A DNA stretch of 64,000 bases from Paraoerskovia sediminicola (lineage in GTDB: Bacteria > Actinomycetota > Actinomycetes > Actinomycetales > Cellulomonadaceae), in assembly GCF_030296575.1 (NCBI RefSeq), contig NZ_AP027729.1, positions 992,001 to 1,056,000 of the forward strand, in the 5' to 3' direction. The stretch's first letter is position 1. Each line of letters opens with the position of its first letter. Positions 38,142 to 46,691 of the stretch are shown in pieces. Below the pieces are notes generated by a model. The model did not search any database and was not told where the DNA came from. It was given only the letters and a program-made list of their open reading frames with translations. Made by a program: the position numbers and the translations under genes.

Positions 38142-38377
38142 GAGGTTCCTCTCTAGTTCACGCGTCCGTGGGCGGTTGCCCAGGTGCGACGGGCACCACT
38201 CTGACACGGTTCGGCGCAAGATTCGGCATGAACACTGGGTTTTGAGCCCATTTCTCACCGATTCGGCGCGTCGAGCGGTGAGTCTCGGCACATTCGGGCC
38301 CCGACAGGGCCGATTCTGGCCCGGTTCTGGCCAGGTTCGGGCCCGGTTGCAGGCCTGTTGCGGCCCGGTAGCGGCGG

Positions 38378-39100
38378 TCAGGACCCGTCGGCCTGCCCGG
38401 ACCCGGGGCCGTCGTCCGCGCCACGGGTCAGGCCGGTCCGTGACCGTCGCACGAGCAGCACGACGACCGTGCCGCCGATCGCGAGCCCCAGCACGACCGC
38501 GACCACGATCGGCACGACCGGGACGTCGCCGGCAGCATCGTCCGCGGCAGGGGTCTCGGTCGCGTCGGTGGCTTCGTCGTCCGCGGGGTTCGTCGCGATC
38601 AGCCCTTCGTCCCCGCCGAGGAGCACGGCGCTCGGCTCCTCGGAGGGCTCGTCGGACGCCGCCGCACCGCCCTCGTCCGTCGAGTCGCCGCCGTCGGCCG
38701 GCTCGGGCTCCGGCGCACCGGCGACCGTGAACTCGAACGACCCGTCGATCGGGTGGCCGTCGGCCGAGACGACCCGCCAGCTCACCGCGTAGTCGCCCGC
38801 ACCCGCGTCCGCGGCGAGCGGCTGGACGACGTCGGCGCCCTCGACCCTCGGGTCGCCGTCCGCGACGTCGGTCCCGTCGGCCGTCTCGACGATCACCTCG
38901 GGCGAGACCTCGAGCACCGAGTCGCTGAACGTGAGGGTGATGGCGTCGGGCGGCAGGTCCACCGTCGCGCCGTCCGCCGGGTCGGACTCCAGGAGCTGGT
39001 CGTGGGCGGCCGCGGGCCCGGCCGCACCGAGCAGCAGCAGACCCGTGAGGGCGGTGACGGTGCCTCCCGCAAGGGCATGACGGACGGCGGTTCGGCGCAT
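38378..39100 (-). CDS. CopC-domain copper-binding protein with C-terminal membrane anchor
   Basis: A 240-residue protein with a Sec signal peptide ending A-A-A, so that the mature chain starts at His33 (H-D-Q-L-L-E-S-D-P-A-D-G), the N-terminal Cu(II)-binding His of CopC. The CopC domain runs to about residue 128, with a second ligand candidate in S-A-D-G-H-P-I-D-G-S-F. An acidic Ser/Glu/Asp linker and one transmembrane helix (about 195-217) follow. It should bind copper on the outer face of the membrane. AAGGAG precedes the ATG. The lipoprotein upstream may be co-transcribed. No CopD is nearby. Confidence 0.92.
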   Translation of the reverse strand: MRRTAVRHALAGGTVTALTGLLLLGAAGPAAAHDQLLESDPADGATVDLPPDAITLTFSDSVLEVSPEVIVETADGTDVADGDPRVEGADVVQPLAADAGAGDYAVSWRVVSADGHPIDGSFEFTVAGAPEPEPADGGDSTDEGGAAASDEPSEEPSAVLLGGDEGLIATNPADDEATDATETPAADDAAGDVPVVPIVVAVVLGLAIGGTVVVLLVRRSRTGLTRGADDGPGSGQADGS

Positions 39101-39214
39101 GGGGCTCCTTCGACGGACGCCCGCCCGGTCGGGGCGGGCACGTGCTGTGGGCAGGACCGCGCACGATGTCGGACGGCGCAGGTCGCGTCCCAGAATAGTC
39201 GTCGCCGCGGTGCG

Positions 39215-39688
39215 TCAGGGCGAGATGTGCAGGCGCACGCGTTCGGCGCCGTCGACCCGGACGGCGGCCCGGCCGAGGTCCGCACGGACGGGGATCGTCG
39301 CGGCCGTCTCGAACGACCCGTCGGCACCGATCGTGACCGACCCGAGCTCCGTCGTCCGACCACCCTGCTCGAACACGACGGTGAGGTCCGTCCCCGCGGC
39401 GAGCGCGCCGCCGTCCTCGTCCCGGCAGCCCCCGCTCGGCGCGAAGTCACGCCCGGTCACCACGACGTCGTCCCCCGCGGCCACGGCGCGGGGCTCCACG
39501 GTGATGAGCGGTGGCGCGCAGGTGTCCTCACCGTCCGTCCCCGCGGCCGGGTCCCCGGTCGCCGAGCAGGCGACCAGCACCGACGCGCCCAACACCGCGC
39601 CCAGGACCGGGACGAGAGCGCGCGCCGCGGCCGGTCGCCCGGTACGCGCCGGCCCCGCTGGTCGTCGCGCTCGGTCGGGGCGGCTCAT
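39215..39688 (-). CDS. Secreted lipoprotein, IPT/Ig-like domain
   Basis: A 157-residue protein with a Sec signal peptide and lipobox L-V-A-C-S at about residue 41. The mature domain has strands of a small Ig/IPT-like sandwich: I-T-V-E-P-R-A-V-A-A-G-D-D-V-V-V-T-G-R-D-F, then L-T-V-V-F-E and F-E-T-A-A-T-I-P. It carries one Cys pair (C57 and C88) which could form a disulfide. ATG 39688 has GATCAT 6 nt upstream. Upstream of the copC gene with a 114-bp gap. Role unknown. Confidence 0.8.
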   Translation of the reverse strand: MSRPDRARRPAGPARTGRPAAARALVPVLGAVLGASVLVACSATGDPAAGTDGEDTCAPPLITVEPRAVAAGDDVVVTGRDFAPSGGCRDEDGGALAAGTDLTVVFEQGGRTTELGSVTIGADGSFETAATIPVRADLGRAAVRVDGAERVRLHISP

Positions 39689-39694
39689 GCGCCC

Positions 39695-39700
39695 ATGATC
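39695..39700 (-). promoter_or_regulatory. -10 box of leaderless promoter (lipoprotein)
   Basis: GATCAT on the minus strand, 6 nt before ATG 39688. Confidence 0.4.
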
Positions 39701-39712
39701 GCAGAGGCGGTC

Positions 39713-40138
39713 TCAGGCGCAGCCGACGCAGGCCCGCGCCGTCGGCCGCGCGTCGAGCCGCGCCGCCGGGATGCGCTCCCCGCACGCCTCGCACACCCCG
39801 TAGGTGCCCCGGTCCACCCGTGCGATCGCCGCGTCCACCTCGGCCAGGAGCGTCTGCGCGTCGCGGGTGAGCGCCAGGACCTGGGCCCGCTCGAACGCGA
39901 CGGTCGCCCCGTCGGGGTCGTGCTCGTCGTCGCCGTTCTGCCCGCGCGCGGCCTCGACGATGTCGGCGGACTCGGCGCGCAGCGACGCGAGGCGCGACGT
40001 CGTCGACCGGCGCAGGGCGTGCAGGGACTCGAGCTCGGGGCGCCGGCCCGCGGCCGGGTCGGTCACGGGCACCGGCACCGGCACCGGCACCGGCACGCAC
40101 GCCGACACACCGGGCGGCGAGGTCTGGTCGTGGTCCAC
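39713..40138 (-). CDS. DksA/TraR-type zinc-finger protein
   Basis: A 141-residue protein with a coiled-coil N-terminal half and a C-terminal four-Cys zinc finger: C-E-A-C-G-E-R-I-P-A-A-R-L and A-C-V-G-C-A, spaced as in TraR/DksA. These bind RNA polymerase through the secondary channel in the enterobacterial case; actinobacterial members mostly lack tested function. Residues 14-26 (C-V-P-V-P-V-P-V-P-V-P) come from a GGCACC/GGTGCC hexamer repeat. It starts at GTG 40138 and is convergent with nothing; the next gene upstream is divergent. Confidence 0.85.
   Translation of the reverse strand: MDHDQTSPPGVSACVPVPVPVPVPVTDPAAGRRPELESLHALRRSTTSRLASLRAESADIVEAARGQNGDDEHDPDGATVAFERAQVLALTRDAQTLLAEVDAAIARVDRGTYGVCEACGERIPAARLDARPTARACVGCA
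40068..40097. repeat. GGCACC hexamer repeat in the zinc-finger gene
   Basis: Four exact GGCACC units followed by GGCACG. It encodes the V-P stretch near the N-terminus. Confidence 0.9.
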
Positions 40139-40279
40139 GAGGGAAGAACGTCACCGGCCTGCGAGTCCTTCCCGGCCGCCCTTCCCGGCTGTACTTCCCG
40201 CCGCCATCCCGGCCGTACTTTCCCGCTGCTGCCCGCCGCCCGGGTGTCGGCCCCGCCGCACCGGTGCCAGAGTGGACCG
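40139..40279. other. Intergenic polypyrimidine tract with imperfect tandem repeat
   Basis: Between 40166 and 40230 the sequence repeats a C-rich motif close to CTTCCCGGC about four or five times. No gene fits. It carries the divergent promoters of the zinc-finger gene and the oxidoreductase. Confidence 0.5.
40268..40273 (+). promoter_or_regulatory. -10 box of leaderless promoter (quinone reductase-like gene)
   Basis: CAGAGT lies 6 nt before ATG 40280. Confidence 0.4.
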
Positions 40280-41170
40280 ATGAGCACCGTGATCACGTAC
40301 GGCACGTTCGGCGGACCCGAGGTCCTCGAGGTCTCCGACGAGGAGGTCCCGGAGCCGGGATCGCGCGAGGTGGTCGTGGCGAACCGGGCGATCGGGGTCA
40401 ACCCGGCGGACTGGAAGGCGCTCGCGGGCGGGTTCGGTCCGCAGCGGTTCCCGGCGACCCTCGGGTTCGAGGCCGCGGGCGTCGTCACCGCCGTCGGCGA
40501 CGGCGTCGACGCGCCCCAGGTCGGCGACGAGGTGATCTGGCACGGCACCGGCGCGCAGCGCGAGCACTCCCTCGTCCGCGCGACCCACGTCGTGGCCAAG
40601 CCCGCCAACCTCTCGTGGGCGCAGGCCGCCGTCCTCCCCGTGGCCGGGGCGACCGCGTTCTCGGCGCTGGTCCAGGTCGACGTCGGCCCCGACGACACGG
40701 TGCTGATCCACGGCGCGTCGGGCGGCGTGGGCTCGATGGCGGTCCAGATCGCCCTCGCGCTCGGCGCGAAGGTGATCGGGACGGCGTCCGAGGCGAACCA
40801 CGACTACCTGCGCTCGCTGGGCGCGGACCCGCTGGTGTACGGGGAGGGGCTGGCCGCCGCGGTGCGCGAGCACGGCGGCGTGACGTGCTCGGTCGATCTC
40901 GCCGGGACAGCGGACTCCGTGGCGACGACCGTCGAGGTGCTCGACGATCTGGAGCGGGCGGTGACGATCGCCGGATCGCCGGAGTCGGAGGCCGCGGGCA
41001 TCCGCGCGAAGACGGACCAGAAGGGCGCCCTCGCCGAGGTCGTCGCGCTGGCAGAGGCCGGGCGCCTCGACGTCGAGATCTCGGCGAGGTTCCCGCTCGC
41101 TGAGGTGGCCGAGGCCGAGGCGCTCGTCAAGGAGGGGCACACCAGGGGCAAGGTCGTCCTGACGATCTAG
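40280..41170 (+). CDS. NADP-dependent oxidoreductase, quinone reductase/zeta-crystallin-like (MDR)
   Basis: A 296-residue zinc-free MDR enzyme. G-V-N-P-A-D-W-K and G-F-E-A-A-G-V-V lie in the catalytic half; the NADPH loop is H-G-A-S-G-G-V-G-S-M-A-V-Q. Compared with the usual 310-330 residues it is slightly short but has both domains. It reduces quinones or small enones in the family. It is a separate transcription unit upstream of the YjbR gene by 14 bp, so possibly co-transcribed with it. Confidence 0.9.
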   Translation: MSTVITYGTFGGPEVLEVSDEEVPEPGSREVVVANRAIGVNPADWKALAGGFGPQRFPATLGFEAAGVVTAVGDGVDAPQVGDEVIWHGTGAQREHSLVRATHVVAKPANLSWAQAAVLPVAGATAFSALVQVDVGPDDTVLIHGASGGVGSMAVQIALALGAKVIGTASEANHDYLRSLGADPLVYGEGLAAAVREHGGVTCSVDLAGTADSVATTVEVLDDLERAVTIAGSPESEAAGIRAKTDQKGALAEVVALAEAGRLDVEISARFPLAEVAEAEALVKEGHTRGKVVLTI

Positions 41171-41184
41171 GAGGTCGGGGCACG

Positions 41185-41607
41185 ATGGCGCACCCGAAGA
41201 TGTATGAGGACGAGGACCGGCACCTCGCGATGCTGCGCGAGCTGTGCCTCGCGTTCCCCGAGGCGCGCGAGCGCGTGTCCCACGGCCGGCCGAACTTCTA
41301 CGCCCGGGTCACGTTCGCGTACTACGGCGGCTCCGTGAAGAACCCGGAGCCGGGCGGGCCGATGACCCCCTACGACCACGCCGTCCTGTTCCGGCCCTCT
41401 GTCGAGGACCGACCCGCGCTGGAGCAGGACCCGCGCACGTTCGTCCCCGCCTATCTCGGGTCCCACGGCTGGCTCGGCCTCGACCTGGACGCCGCGCCGG
41501 TGGACCGGCAGGAGGTCGCCGAGCTCGTCGACGCCTCCTACCGCGAGGTCTCCGGGCCGAGGCTGGTGCGGCTGCTCGACGAGGCCGGGTCGCCCGCCGA
41601 CCGCTGA
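41185..41607 (+). CDS. MmcQ/YjbR-family protein
   Basis: A 140-residue YjbR-like protein with the usual double-wing/CyaY-like alpha-beta fold: the core L-A-F-P-E-A-R-E-R-V-S-H-G-R-P-N-F-Y-A and R-P-S-V-E-D-R-P-A-L. G-S-H-G-W-L-G-L-D follows. Function is unknown in general. It follows the oxidoreductase by 14 bp. Its last 70 bp overlap, antisense, the end of the MFS gene. Confidence 0.88.
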   Translation: MAHPKMYEDEDRHLAMLRELCLAFPEARERVSHGRPNFYARVTFAYYGGSVKNPEPGGPMTPYDHAVLFRPSVEDRPALEQDPRTFVPAYLGSHGWLGLDLDAAPVDRQEVAELVDASYREVSGPRLVRLLDEAGSPADR

Positions 41608-42896
41608 GCCGGGGCGCGCAGCCCGATCATCGCTCCGGCGCCGACGACGAGGACCGCCGCGGCAACGACTAGGCCGACCGCGAGCGACGTCGCGCCGGCG
41701 AGCGCCCCGATCGCGAGGCTCGCGACGACCCCGCCGACCTGCAGCGCCATCGAGTTCACCGACAGCATGGTGGCCCGCTCGCGCGGCCCCACGGACCGGT
41801 GCGTCAGCTCGTCGAGCAGCGGCCCGCCCATGCCCAGGAACAGGTAGAACAGGACGAACGCCGCCGCCGCGACGCCGATCACGGGGACGCCGATCGCGGC
41901 GAGCGCCCCGGCGGAGAGCACCGCGGTGATCAGCACCCCGCGCGACGACCGCCCGGCCAGCCGGGCCACGAGCGGCGCGAGGCTCGACCCCGCCGCCGAC
42001 CCGAAGAAGCCGAGCGTCACGAGCACCGCGTACGGTGCGGCGGCGCGGGACTCGCCGCCGAGCATCTGTGCGAACGCGTTCGGGGCGAGCAGCTCGATCG
42101 CGGCGAGCGCCACCCCGAACGCGAGCATGAAGCCGACGATCCGTCGCAGGACGGTGTGCCGGACGGCGAGGCTCGCCCCGTGCGCGACGGTCGCCGGCAC
42201 GTCGCGGAGCACGTCTCGCAGGGTCGCCCGGCGGGCACGCGGCGGGTCGTGGACCCAGGCGAGCAGGAACACCAGGTGGGCGACGCCCAGCAGCGCCGCG
42301 AGCAGGAACGGGGTCGAGAGCGCGATGAGCGGAGCGCCGGTCGTGGGGAGGGGTGAGACGGCGACCAGCGCGCCCCCGGCGAGCGCGCCGATCCCGAGAC
42401 CGGAGGACTCGGCGACGCCCGCGCGTGCGAGGCCGGGCTTGAGGTCGGCGTCGAGGTCGACCGCGTGGACCTGGTCCACGTACCAGGCCTGCAGCGGGCC
42501 GGAGTCGAGAGCGCGGGACACACCCCAGAGCGCGTAGGCGCCACCGAGCGCGAGCGCGCTCGTCCCGAGCGCGACCCCGGCGACCGCGACGATCGACAGC
42601 ACCGACGAGACCACGAGCACCGGGCGGCGTCCGACGACGTCCGCCAGGCCGCCCGTCGGGAGCTCGAGGGTGACGGTGACCGCGCTGTAGACCGCCCCGA
42701 GCAGCCCGACGGTGGCGAGGTCGAGGCCCCGCTCGCGCATGAGGAGCACCATGACCGGCACGGCGACGCCGACCGGGAGCCACCGCAGGCCGGTGAGGAC
42801 GACGAACCGCCGGCGGGCCCGCCGGAGCTCGTCGAGCGCATCCCCGGCGACGCTCGCTCCGGCCGAGCGGCCCTCTCCCCCGGTGCCGCCGGTCAC
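41538..42896 (-). CDS. MFS transporter
   Basis: A 452-residue, 12-helix transporter. G-G-L-A-D-V-V-G-R-R-P-V (motif A) lies after helix 2, and W-G-V-S-R-A-L-D-S-G near helix 4. The N-terminal 45 residues are hydrophilic. The substrate is unknown; the ArsR partner points to efflux. GTG 42896 overlaps the ArsR stop (GTGA), so the two are translationally coupled. The 3' end overlaps yjbR by 70 bp on the other strand. Confidence 0.9.
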   Translation of the reverse strand: MTGGTGGEGRSAGASVAGDALDELRRARRRFVVLTGLRWLPVGVAVPVMVLLMRERGLDLATVGLLGAVYSAVTVTLELPTGGLADVVGRRPVLVVSSVLSIVAVAGVALGTSALALGGAYALWGVSRALDSGPLQAWYVDQVHAVDLDADLKPGLARAGVAESSGLGIGALAGGALVAVSPLPTTGAPLIALSTPFLLAALLGVAHLVFLLAWVHDPPRARRATLRDVLRDVPATVAHGASLAVRHTVLRRIVGFMLAFGVALAAIELLAPNAFAQMLGGESRAAAPYAVLVTLGFFGSAAGSSLAPLVARLAGRSSRGVLITAVLSAGALAAIGVPVIGVAAAAFVLFYLFLGMGGPLLDELTHRSVGPRERATMLSVNSMALQVGGVVASLAIGALAGATSLAVGLVVAAAVLVVGAGAMIGLRAPAQRSAGDPASSSSRTSLGPETSR

Positions 42897-43531
42897 GGGG
42901 CTGCCTCGAGGTCCGCGGTGGACCCCGGGTACGCGTAGGCGAAGAACCGCACGAGGCTCGCGTCCTGCGGGCGCTGCGACGGGTCGGCCTCGCGGTGCTC
43001 GTACTCGCCGAAGACGTCGTAGATCTTCTGGGTGACGGCGCGGAGCTCGGCCGGGGTCAACCAGGCGAGCACGTCCGTCGAGAGCGCGGACCGCCGCCAC
43101 TCCTCGGGCTGCTCGGCCCGCACGGCCCGGAACCGGCGCCACGACTCGAAGCGGTGCTCGTCGACGGTCTCCGCGAGGAGCCTGCCTGCGGCCTCCCCGG
43201 CGGGGCTGGACTCGTCCCAGCGGATCCCCTCGTCGCGCACCTTCCACGGGCGCTGCCGACCGGTGCCGCCCTCGGCGGGCGTCACGTGCCCGTACCGGGC
43301 GAGCTGCCTCAGGTGGTACGAGCAGCTGGCCGGCGACTCCCCGAGCCGCTCCGCGCACTGCGTCGCGGTGAGCGGGCCCTCGGCGAGCAGGTCGAGGAGG
43401 GCGAATCGGGTCGGGTGGGCGAGCGCGCGCAGCTCGCGCGGGTCGGTGATCTCCCGGACGGGCCATGGCGGTGCGGGCTCGTCCCGACCGGTCGAGGGCT
43501 CGGGGGTCGCGTCAGGCTGCGCTCGGTCCAT
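42893..43531 (-). CDS. ArsR-family winged-helix regulator
   Basis: A 212-residue protein with an ArsR-like winged helix: L-A-H-P-T-R-F-A-L-L-D-L-L-A-E-G and A-T-Q-C-A-E-R-L-G-E-S-P-A-S-C-S-Y-H-L-R. An extra C-terminal domain (about residues 110-200) contains W-R-R-F-R-A and F-G-E-Y-E-H. It is longer than a metal-sensing ArsR and has no clear Cys metal site, so it is a non-metal type. It likely represses itself and the downstream MFS gene through the palindrome upstream of its start. Confidence 0.92.
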   Translation of the reverse strand: MDRAQPDATPEPSTGRDEPAPPWPVREITDPRELRALAHPTRFALLDLLAEGPLTATQCAERLGESPASCSYHLRQLARYGHVTPAEGGTGRQRPWKVRDEGIRWDESSPAGEAAGRLLAETVDEHRFESWRRFRAVRAEQPEEWRRSALSTDVLAWLTPAELRAVTQKIYDVFGEYEHREADPSQRPQDASLVRFFAYAYPGSTADLEAAP

Positions 43532-43545
43532 GAATCGAAAATAGT

Positions 43546-43555
43546 CTTTCGAAAG
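43546..43555 (-). promoter_or_regulatory. ArsR operator/promoter, CTTTCGAAAG palindrome
   Basis: A perfect 10-bp palindrome 15 nt before the ATG. On the minus strand TTGCAA and TATTTT, 17 bp apart, flank it as -35 and -10, so a bound regulator would block polymerase. The patch is AT-rich against the GC-rich surroundings. Confidence 0.6.
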
Positions 43556-43619
43556 GTTCTTTGCAATAGCGCCTCGGCGCCGACGACCGTGCCGCCCGGA
43601 CGGGATCGCGGGAGAGGTG

Positions 43620-43653
43620 CCGCCCGGACACCGCGTTCGCGGCGTCCGGGCGG
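43620..43653. terminator. Terminator hairpin after the dicarboxylate symporter
   Basis: 10-bp plus 4-bp stem with one A-C mismatch and a GTTC loop, 13 nt after the symporter stop. Confidence 0.8.
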
Positions 43654-43665
43654 CCTTCGTCTCGC

Positions 43666-45159
43666 TCAGCGTGCCGGCTCGAGGTCACGCTCCTCCGCTG
43701 CCGGCGCGGCCACGACCTCGTCCTCGACCTCGTCCGCGTCCGTGTCGTCCTCGACGAACAGGTCCTCGGTGTTCACCGAGTCGTACTGCTCGACGTCGAG
43801 GATCCCCTCACGCTTCGCGACGACCGTGGGCACGAGCGCCTGCCCGGCCACGTTCACCGCGGTGCGGCCCATGTCCAGGATCGGGTCGATCGCGATGAGC
43901 AGCCCGACGCCCGCGAGGGGCAGCCCGAGCGTCGAGAGCGTCAGCGTGAGCATCACGAGGGCGCCGGTGAGCCCGGCGGTCGCGGCCGAGCCGACGACGG
44001 AGACGAACGCGATGAGCAGGTAGTCGGTGATCGACAGGTCGATGCCGAAGATCTGCGCGACGAAGATCGCCGAGATCGCGGGGTAGATCGAGGCGCAGCC
44101 GTCCATCTTCGTGGTCGCGGCGAGCGGCACCGCGAACGACGCGTACTCGCGCGGCACCCCGAGGTTGCGTTCGGTGACGCGCTGGGTGACGGGCAGCGTG
44201 CCGATCGAGGACCGGGACACGAACGCGAGCTGGATCGCGGGCCACGCGCCCTTGAAGTAGCTGCTGATCTTCAGGCCGTTGCTGCGCAGCACGATCGGGT
44301 AGATGACGAACAGGACCACGAAGAGGCCCGTGTAGATCGCGAGCGCGAAGGTCCCGAGCGGCGCGAGCAGGTCCCACCCGTAGGTGGCGATCGCGTTGCC
44401 GATGAGGCCGAGCGTGCCCAGCGGGGCGAGCCGGATGACCCACCACAGCACCTTCTGGATCACGGCGAGCGCCGACCGGTTGAGGTCGATGAACGGGTCC
44501 GCCTTGCGCCCGACCTTGAGCGCGGCGATGCCGATGACGAGGGCGATCACGACGATCTGGAGCACGTTGAAGCTGATGGAGGTGCTCGCACCGGACGCTG
44601 AGCCGTCCGCCCCGGTCTCCAGGCTGGTGCGCGCACCCAGGCCCAGATAGTTGCCCGGGATCAACCCGTCGAGGAAGTCGAGCCAGGTGCCGCCGCCGCT
44701 GGGCTCGGAGCCCTCGGCGGGGGTGAGCGAGGACGCGTTGCCCGGCTGGAACAGCAGGCCGAGACCGATCCCCACGGACACCGAGATCGCGGACGTGATG
44801 GCGAACCAGAGCAGGGTCTGGCCGGCGAGCCGCGCGGCGTTCGTGACCTGTCGGAGGTTGGCGATCGACGCGACGATCGCGGTGAAGACGAGCGGCGGGA
44901 CGATCGCCTTCAGGAGCGTCACGAACGACGACCCGATCGTGTCGAGCGTCGTGGTGAGCCAGTTCGCGGTCTCGCCGTCGGGGCCGTCGACCGGCCCCAT
45001 GGACAGGGCGACCCAGCCGAGCAGGACACCGAGGACGAGGCCCAGGACGATCTGGACGGAGAACGAGGGCATGCGGAGCCAGGTGGGCCGACGCCGGCGA
45101 GGCGGGTCGGTGTGGGCGGTGGCGGCCGCAGCGCTGGTCTGAGGATTCTGAGTGGACAA
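43666..45159 (-). CDS. Dicarboxylate/amino acid:cation symporter (DAACS/GltP type)
   Basis: A 497-residue membrane transporter coupling glutamate or C4-dicarboxylate uptake to Na+ or H+. The signature serine block is S-R-S-S-I-G-T-L-P-V-T, and M-D-G-C-A-S-I-Y-P-A-I follows in the helical hairpin/TM7 area. V-S-V-V-G-S-A-A-T-A-G-L and D-P-I-L-D-M-G-R-T-A-V-N-V close the fold. The tail (V-E-D-D-T-D-A-D-E-V-E-D-E) is acidic. TTG 45159 is chosen because AAAGG precedes it and no ATG is close; a GTG at 45216 would add 19 residues. It faces CorA across a 460-bp gap. Confidence 0.9.
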   Translation of the reverse strand: MSTQNPQTSAAAATAHTDPPRRRRPTWLRMPSFSVQIVLGLVLGVLLGWVALSMGPVDGPDGETANWLTTTLDTIGSSFVTLLKAIVPPLVFTAIVASIANLRQVTNAARLAGQTLLWFAITSAISVSVGIGLGLLFQPGNASSLTPAEGSEPSGGGTWLDFLDGLIPGNYLGLGARTSLETGADGSASGASTSISFNVLQIVVIALVIGIAALKVGRKADPFIDLNRSALAVIQKVLWWVIRLAPLGTLGLIGNAIATYGWDLLAPLGTFALAIYTGLFVVLFVIYPIVLRSNGLKISSYFKGAWPAIQLAFVSRSSIGTLPVTQRVTERNLGVPREYASFAVPLAATTKMDGCASIYPAISAIFVAQIFGIDLSITDYLLIAFVSVVGSAATAGLTGALVMLTLTLSTLGLPLAGVGLLIAIDPILDMGRTAVNVAGQALVPTVVAKREGILDVEQYDSVNTEDLFVEDDTDADEVEDEVVAAPAAEERDLEPAR

Positions 45160-45619
45160 GGTCTGACCTTTCGAGACCTCCCCCGTGAGCACGGGATCGA
45201 GTACCGGACGGCGCACCGCAGGTGGCCGCCCGCGCTCACGGGAGATCGGGGGAAGAAGGGGCCGGGCGCGCGCTACCGAGGTCGGACGGCGCGGCGGGGC
45301 CAGGAGGGGACGCGGTCACCGCCGGTGGCGGGACGCGTCCGGGGCGCAGGCTCGACGGCCCGCGCAGGAGCGAGGGGTCAGCGACAGAGCGCGCTGGCGA
45401 CCCGGTGCAGGTCGACGGCGCGGCGCTCGGTCAGGTTCCACGTGATCACGCGGAGGACTCCCTCGGTCGGTGGTTCGTCGTCAGGTGCAACGCGCTCGGC
45501 CTCCGGCCATTCCCCGAGCGACCGTGACCCTCGTCACCGACCGGGCAGCGGGCCTGCCACCGATAGGCTCGGCCGGAGGCGCCGACCCCGGCCCCGACCC
45601 CGACCCAGCAGGAGGACGC
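45160..45619. other. 460-bp divergent intergenic region, symporter/CorA
   Basis: No convincing coding sequence on either strand. It holds the opposite starts of the symporter and corA. A 9-bp inverted repeat (45182-45190 with 45234-45242) could form a long-loop structure in the symporter leader. No known riboswitch was recognised. Confidence 0.5.
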
Positions 45620-46669
45620 GTGGCACACCGCATCCCCTCGCTGCCCGGACGGCGGCGGGCCGCCGAGCGCCCGAGCGCCGTCGAACCCGCAACGACAGCC
45701 CGGATCACGGAGTACCGCGACGGGGTCCCCGTCGGGACCCTCGACCTGGACGTGCCCGCGGCGATCGCCCACGCCGCCCGGAGCGGCAGCATCGTGCTCG
45801 TCACCTACGACCACCCGCACGAGTCCGAGGTCGCGGCCCTCGCCGAGACCCTCGACCTGTCCCCGCTGCTCGTCGAGGACCTGATCCACGGCAAGCAGCG
45901 CCCCAAGCTCGAGCGGCACGGGGACGCGCTCTTCGCCGTCGTCCGCTCGGCGGCGTACGTCGACGACGCCGAGGACGTGGTCCTGACCGAGCTGCACGTG
46001 GTGCTCCACGGGCGGACCGTGGTCGTCGTCCGGCACGGCGTCGAGCGGGACACGCCCTGGCCGACGATCGACCACACCCCCGTCGAGCCCGACGTCCTCG
46101 ACCTCGGCCCCGAGTCGTTCCTGTACGCGATGCTCGACCAGGTCGTCGACGGTTACAGCCCCGTGCTCGACGCGATCAGCACCGACGTCGACGAGATCGA
46201 GCGCCAGGTGTTCACCGGCGACGACGCCGCCCCGGAGCGCATCTACCGCCTCACGGGCGAGGTCATCGATTTGCAGCGCGCCGTCGTCCCGCTGCGCGAC
46301 GTCGTCGCGAGGCTCCGCCGCGGGTTCACGGCCCACGAGGTCCCGACGGAGCTCCAGGACTACCTCCAGGACGTCGACGACCACCTCCAGCGCGTCGCAG
46401 AGCACGTCGCGGAGGTGCGCGACAGCCTCGACCGGATCCTCACCGTCAACGCGACGCTCGTCGGGCAACGGCAGAACGAGGACATGAAGCGCATCTCCTC
46501 GTGGGCCGCGATCCTGTTCACCCCGACGCTCATCGCCGCGGTGTACGGCATGAACTTCGCGTGGATGCCCGAGCTCGCGTGGCGGTGGGGCTACCCCGCG
46601 TCGATCGTCCTCATGCTCGTGCTCGGGCTCGGTCTCTTCTGGGCGTTCAAGCGTCGAGGCTGGTTGTAG
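45620..46669 (+). CDS. corA: CorA-type divalent cation transporter
   Basis: A 349-residue Mg2+/Co2+ channel subunit. Long cytoplasmic domain with repeated acidic/helical segments ending in the stalk helix, then two C-terminal helices. The selectivity motif Y-G-M-N-F lies about residue 309, followed by A-W-M-P-E-L in the loop. GTG 45620 is supported by GGAGG at 45611. An in-frame upstream GTG would add a Gly/Pro/Asp-rich lead with no support. It is separated from the symporter by 460 bp and convergent with the penicillin-binding gene (22-bp gap). Confidence 0.94.
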   Translation: MAHRIPSLPGRRRAAERPSAVEPATTARITEYRDGVPVGTLDLDVPAAIAHAARSGSIVLVTYDHPHESEVAALAETLDLSPLLVEDLIHGKQRPKLERHGDALFAVVRSAAYVDDAEDVVLTELHVVLHGRTVVVVRHGVERDTPWPTIDHTPVEPDVLDLGPESFLYAMLDQVVDGYSPVLDAISTDVDEIERQVFTGDDAAPERIYRLTGEVIDLQRAVVPLRDVVARLRRGFTAHEVPTELQDYLQDVDDHLQRVAEHVAEVRDSLDRILTVNATLVGQRQNEDMKRISSWAAILFTPTLIAAVYGMNFAWMPELAWRWGYPASIVLMLVLGLGLFWAFKRRGWL

Positions 46670-46691
46670 CCGCCGGGGACCGTCCCGCGCG

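Noticed and set aside
45160-45619. Small gene or riboswitch between symporter and corA
   Set aside because: No frame with a start signal or family motif was found, and no known Mg2+ sensor structure was recognised.
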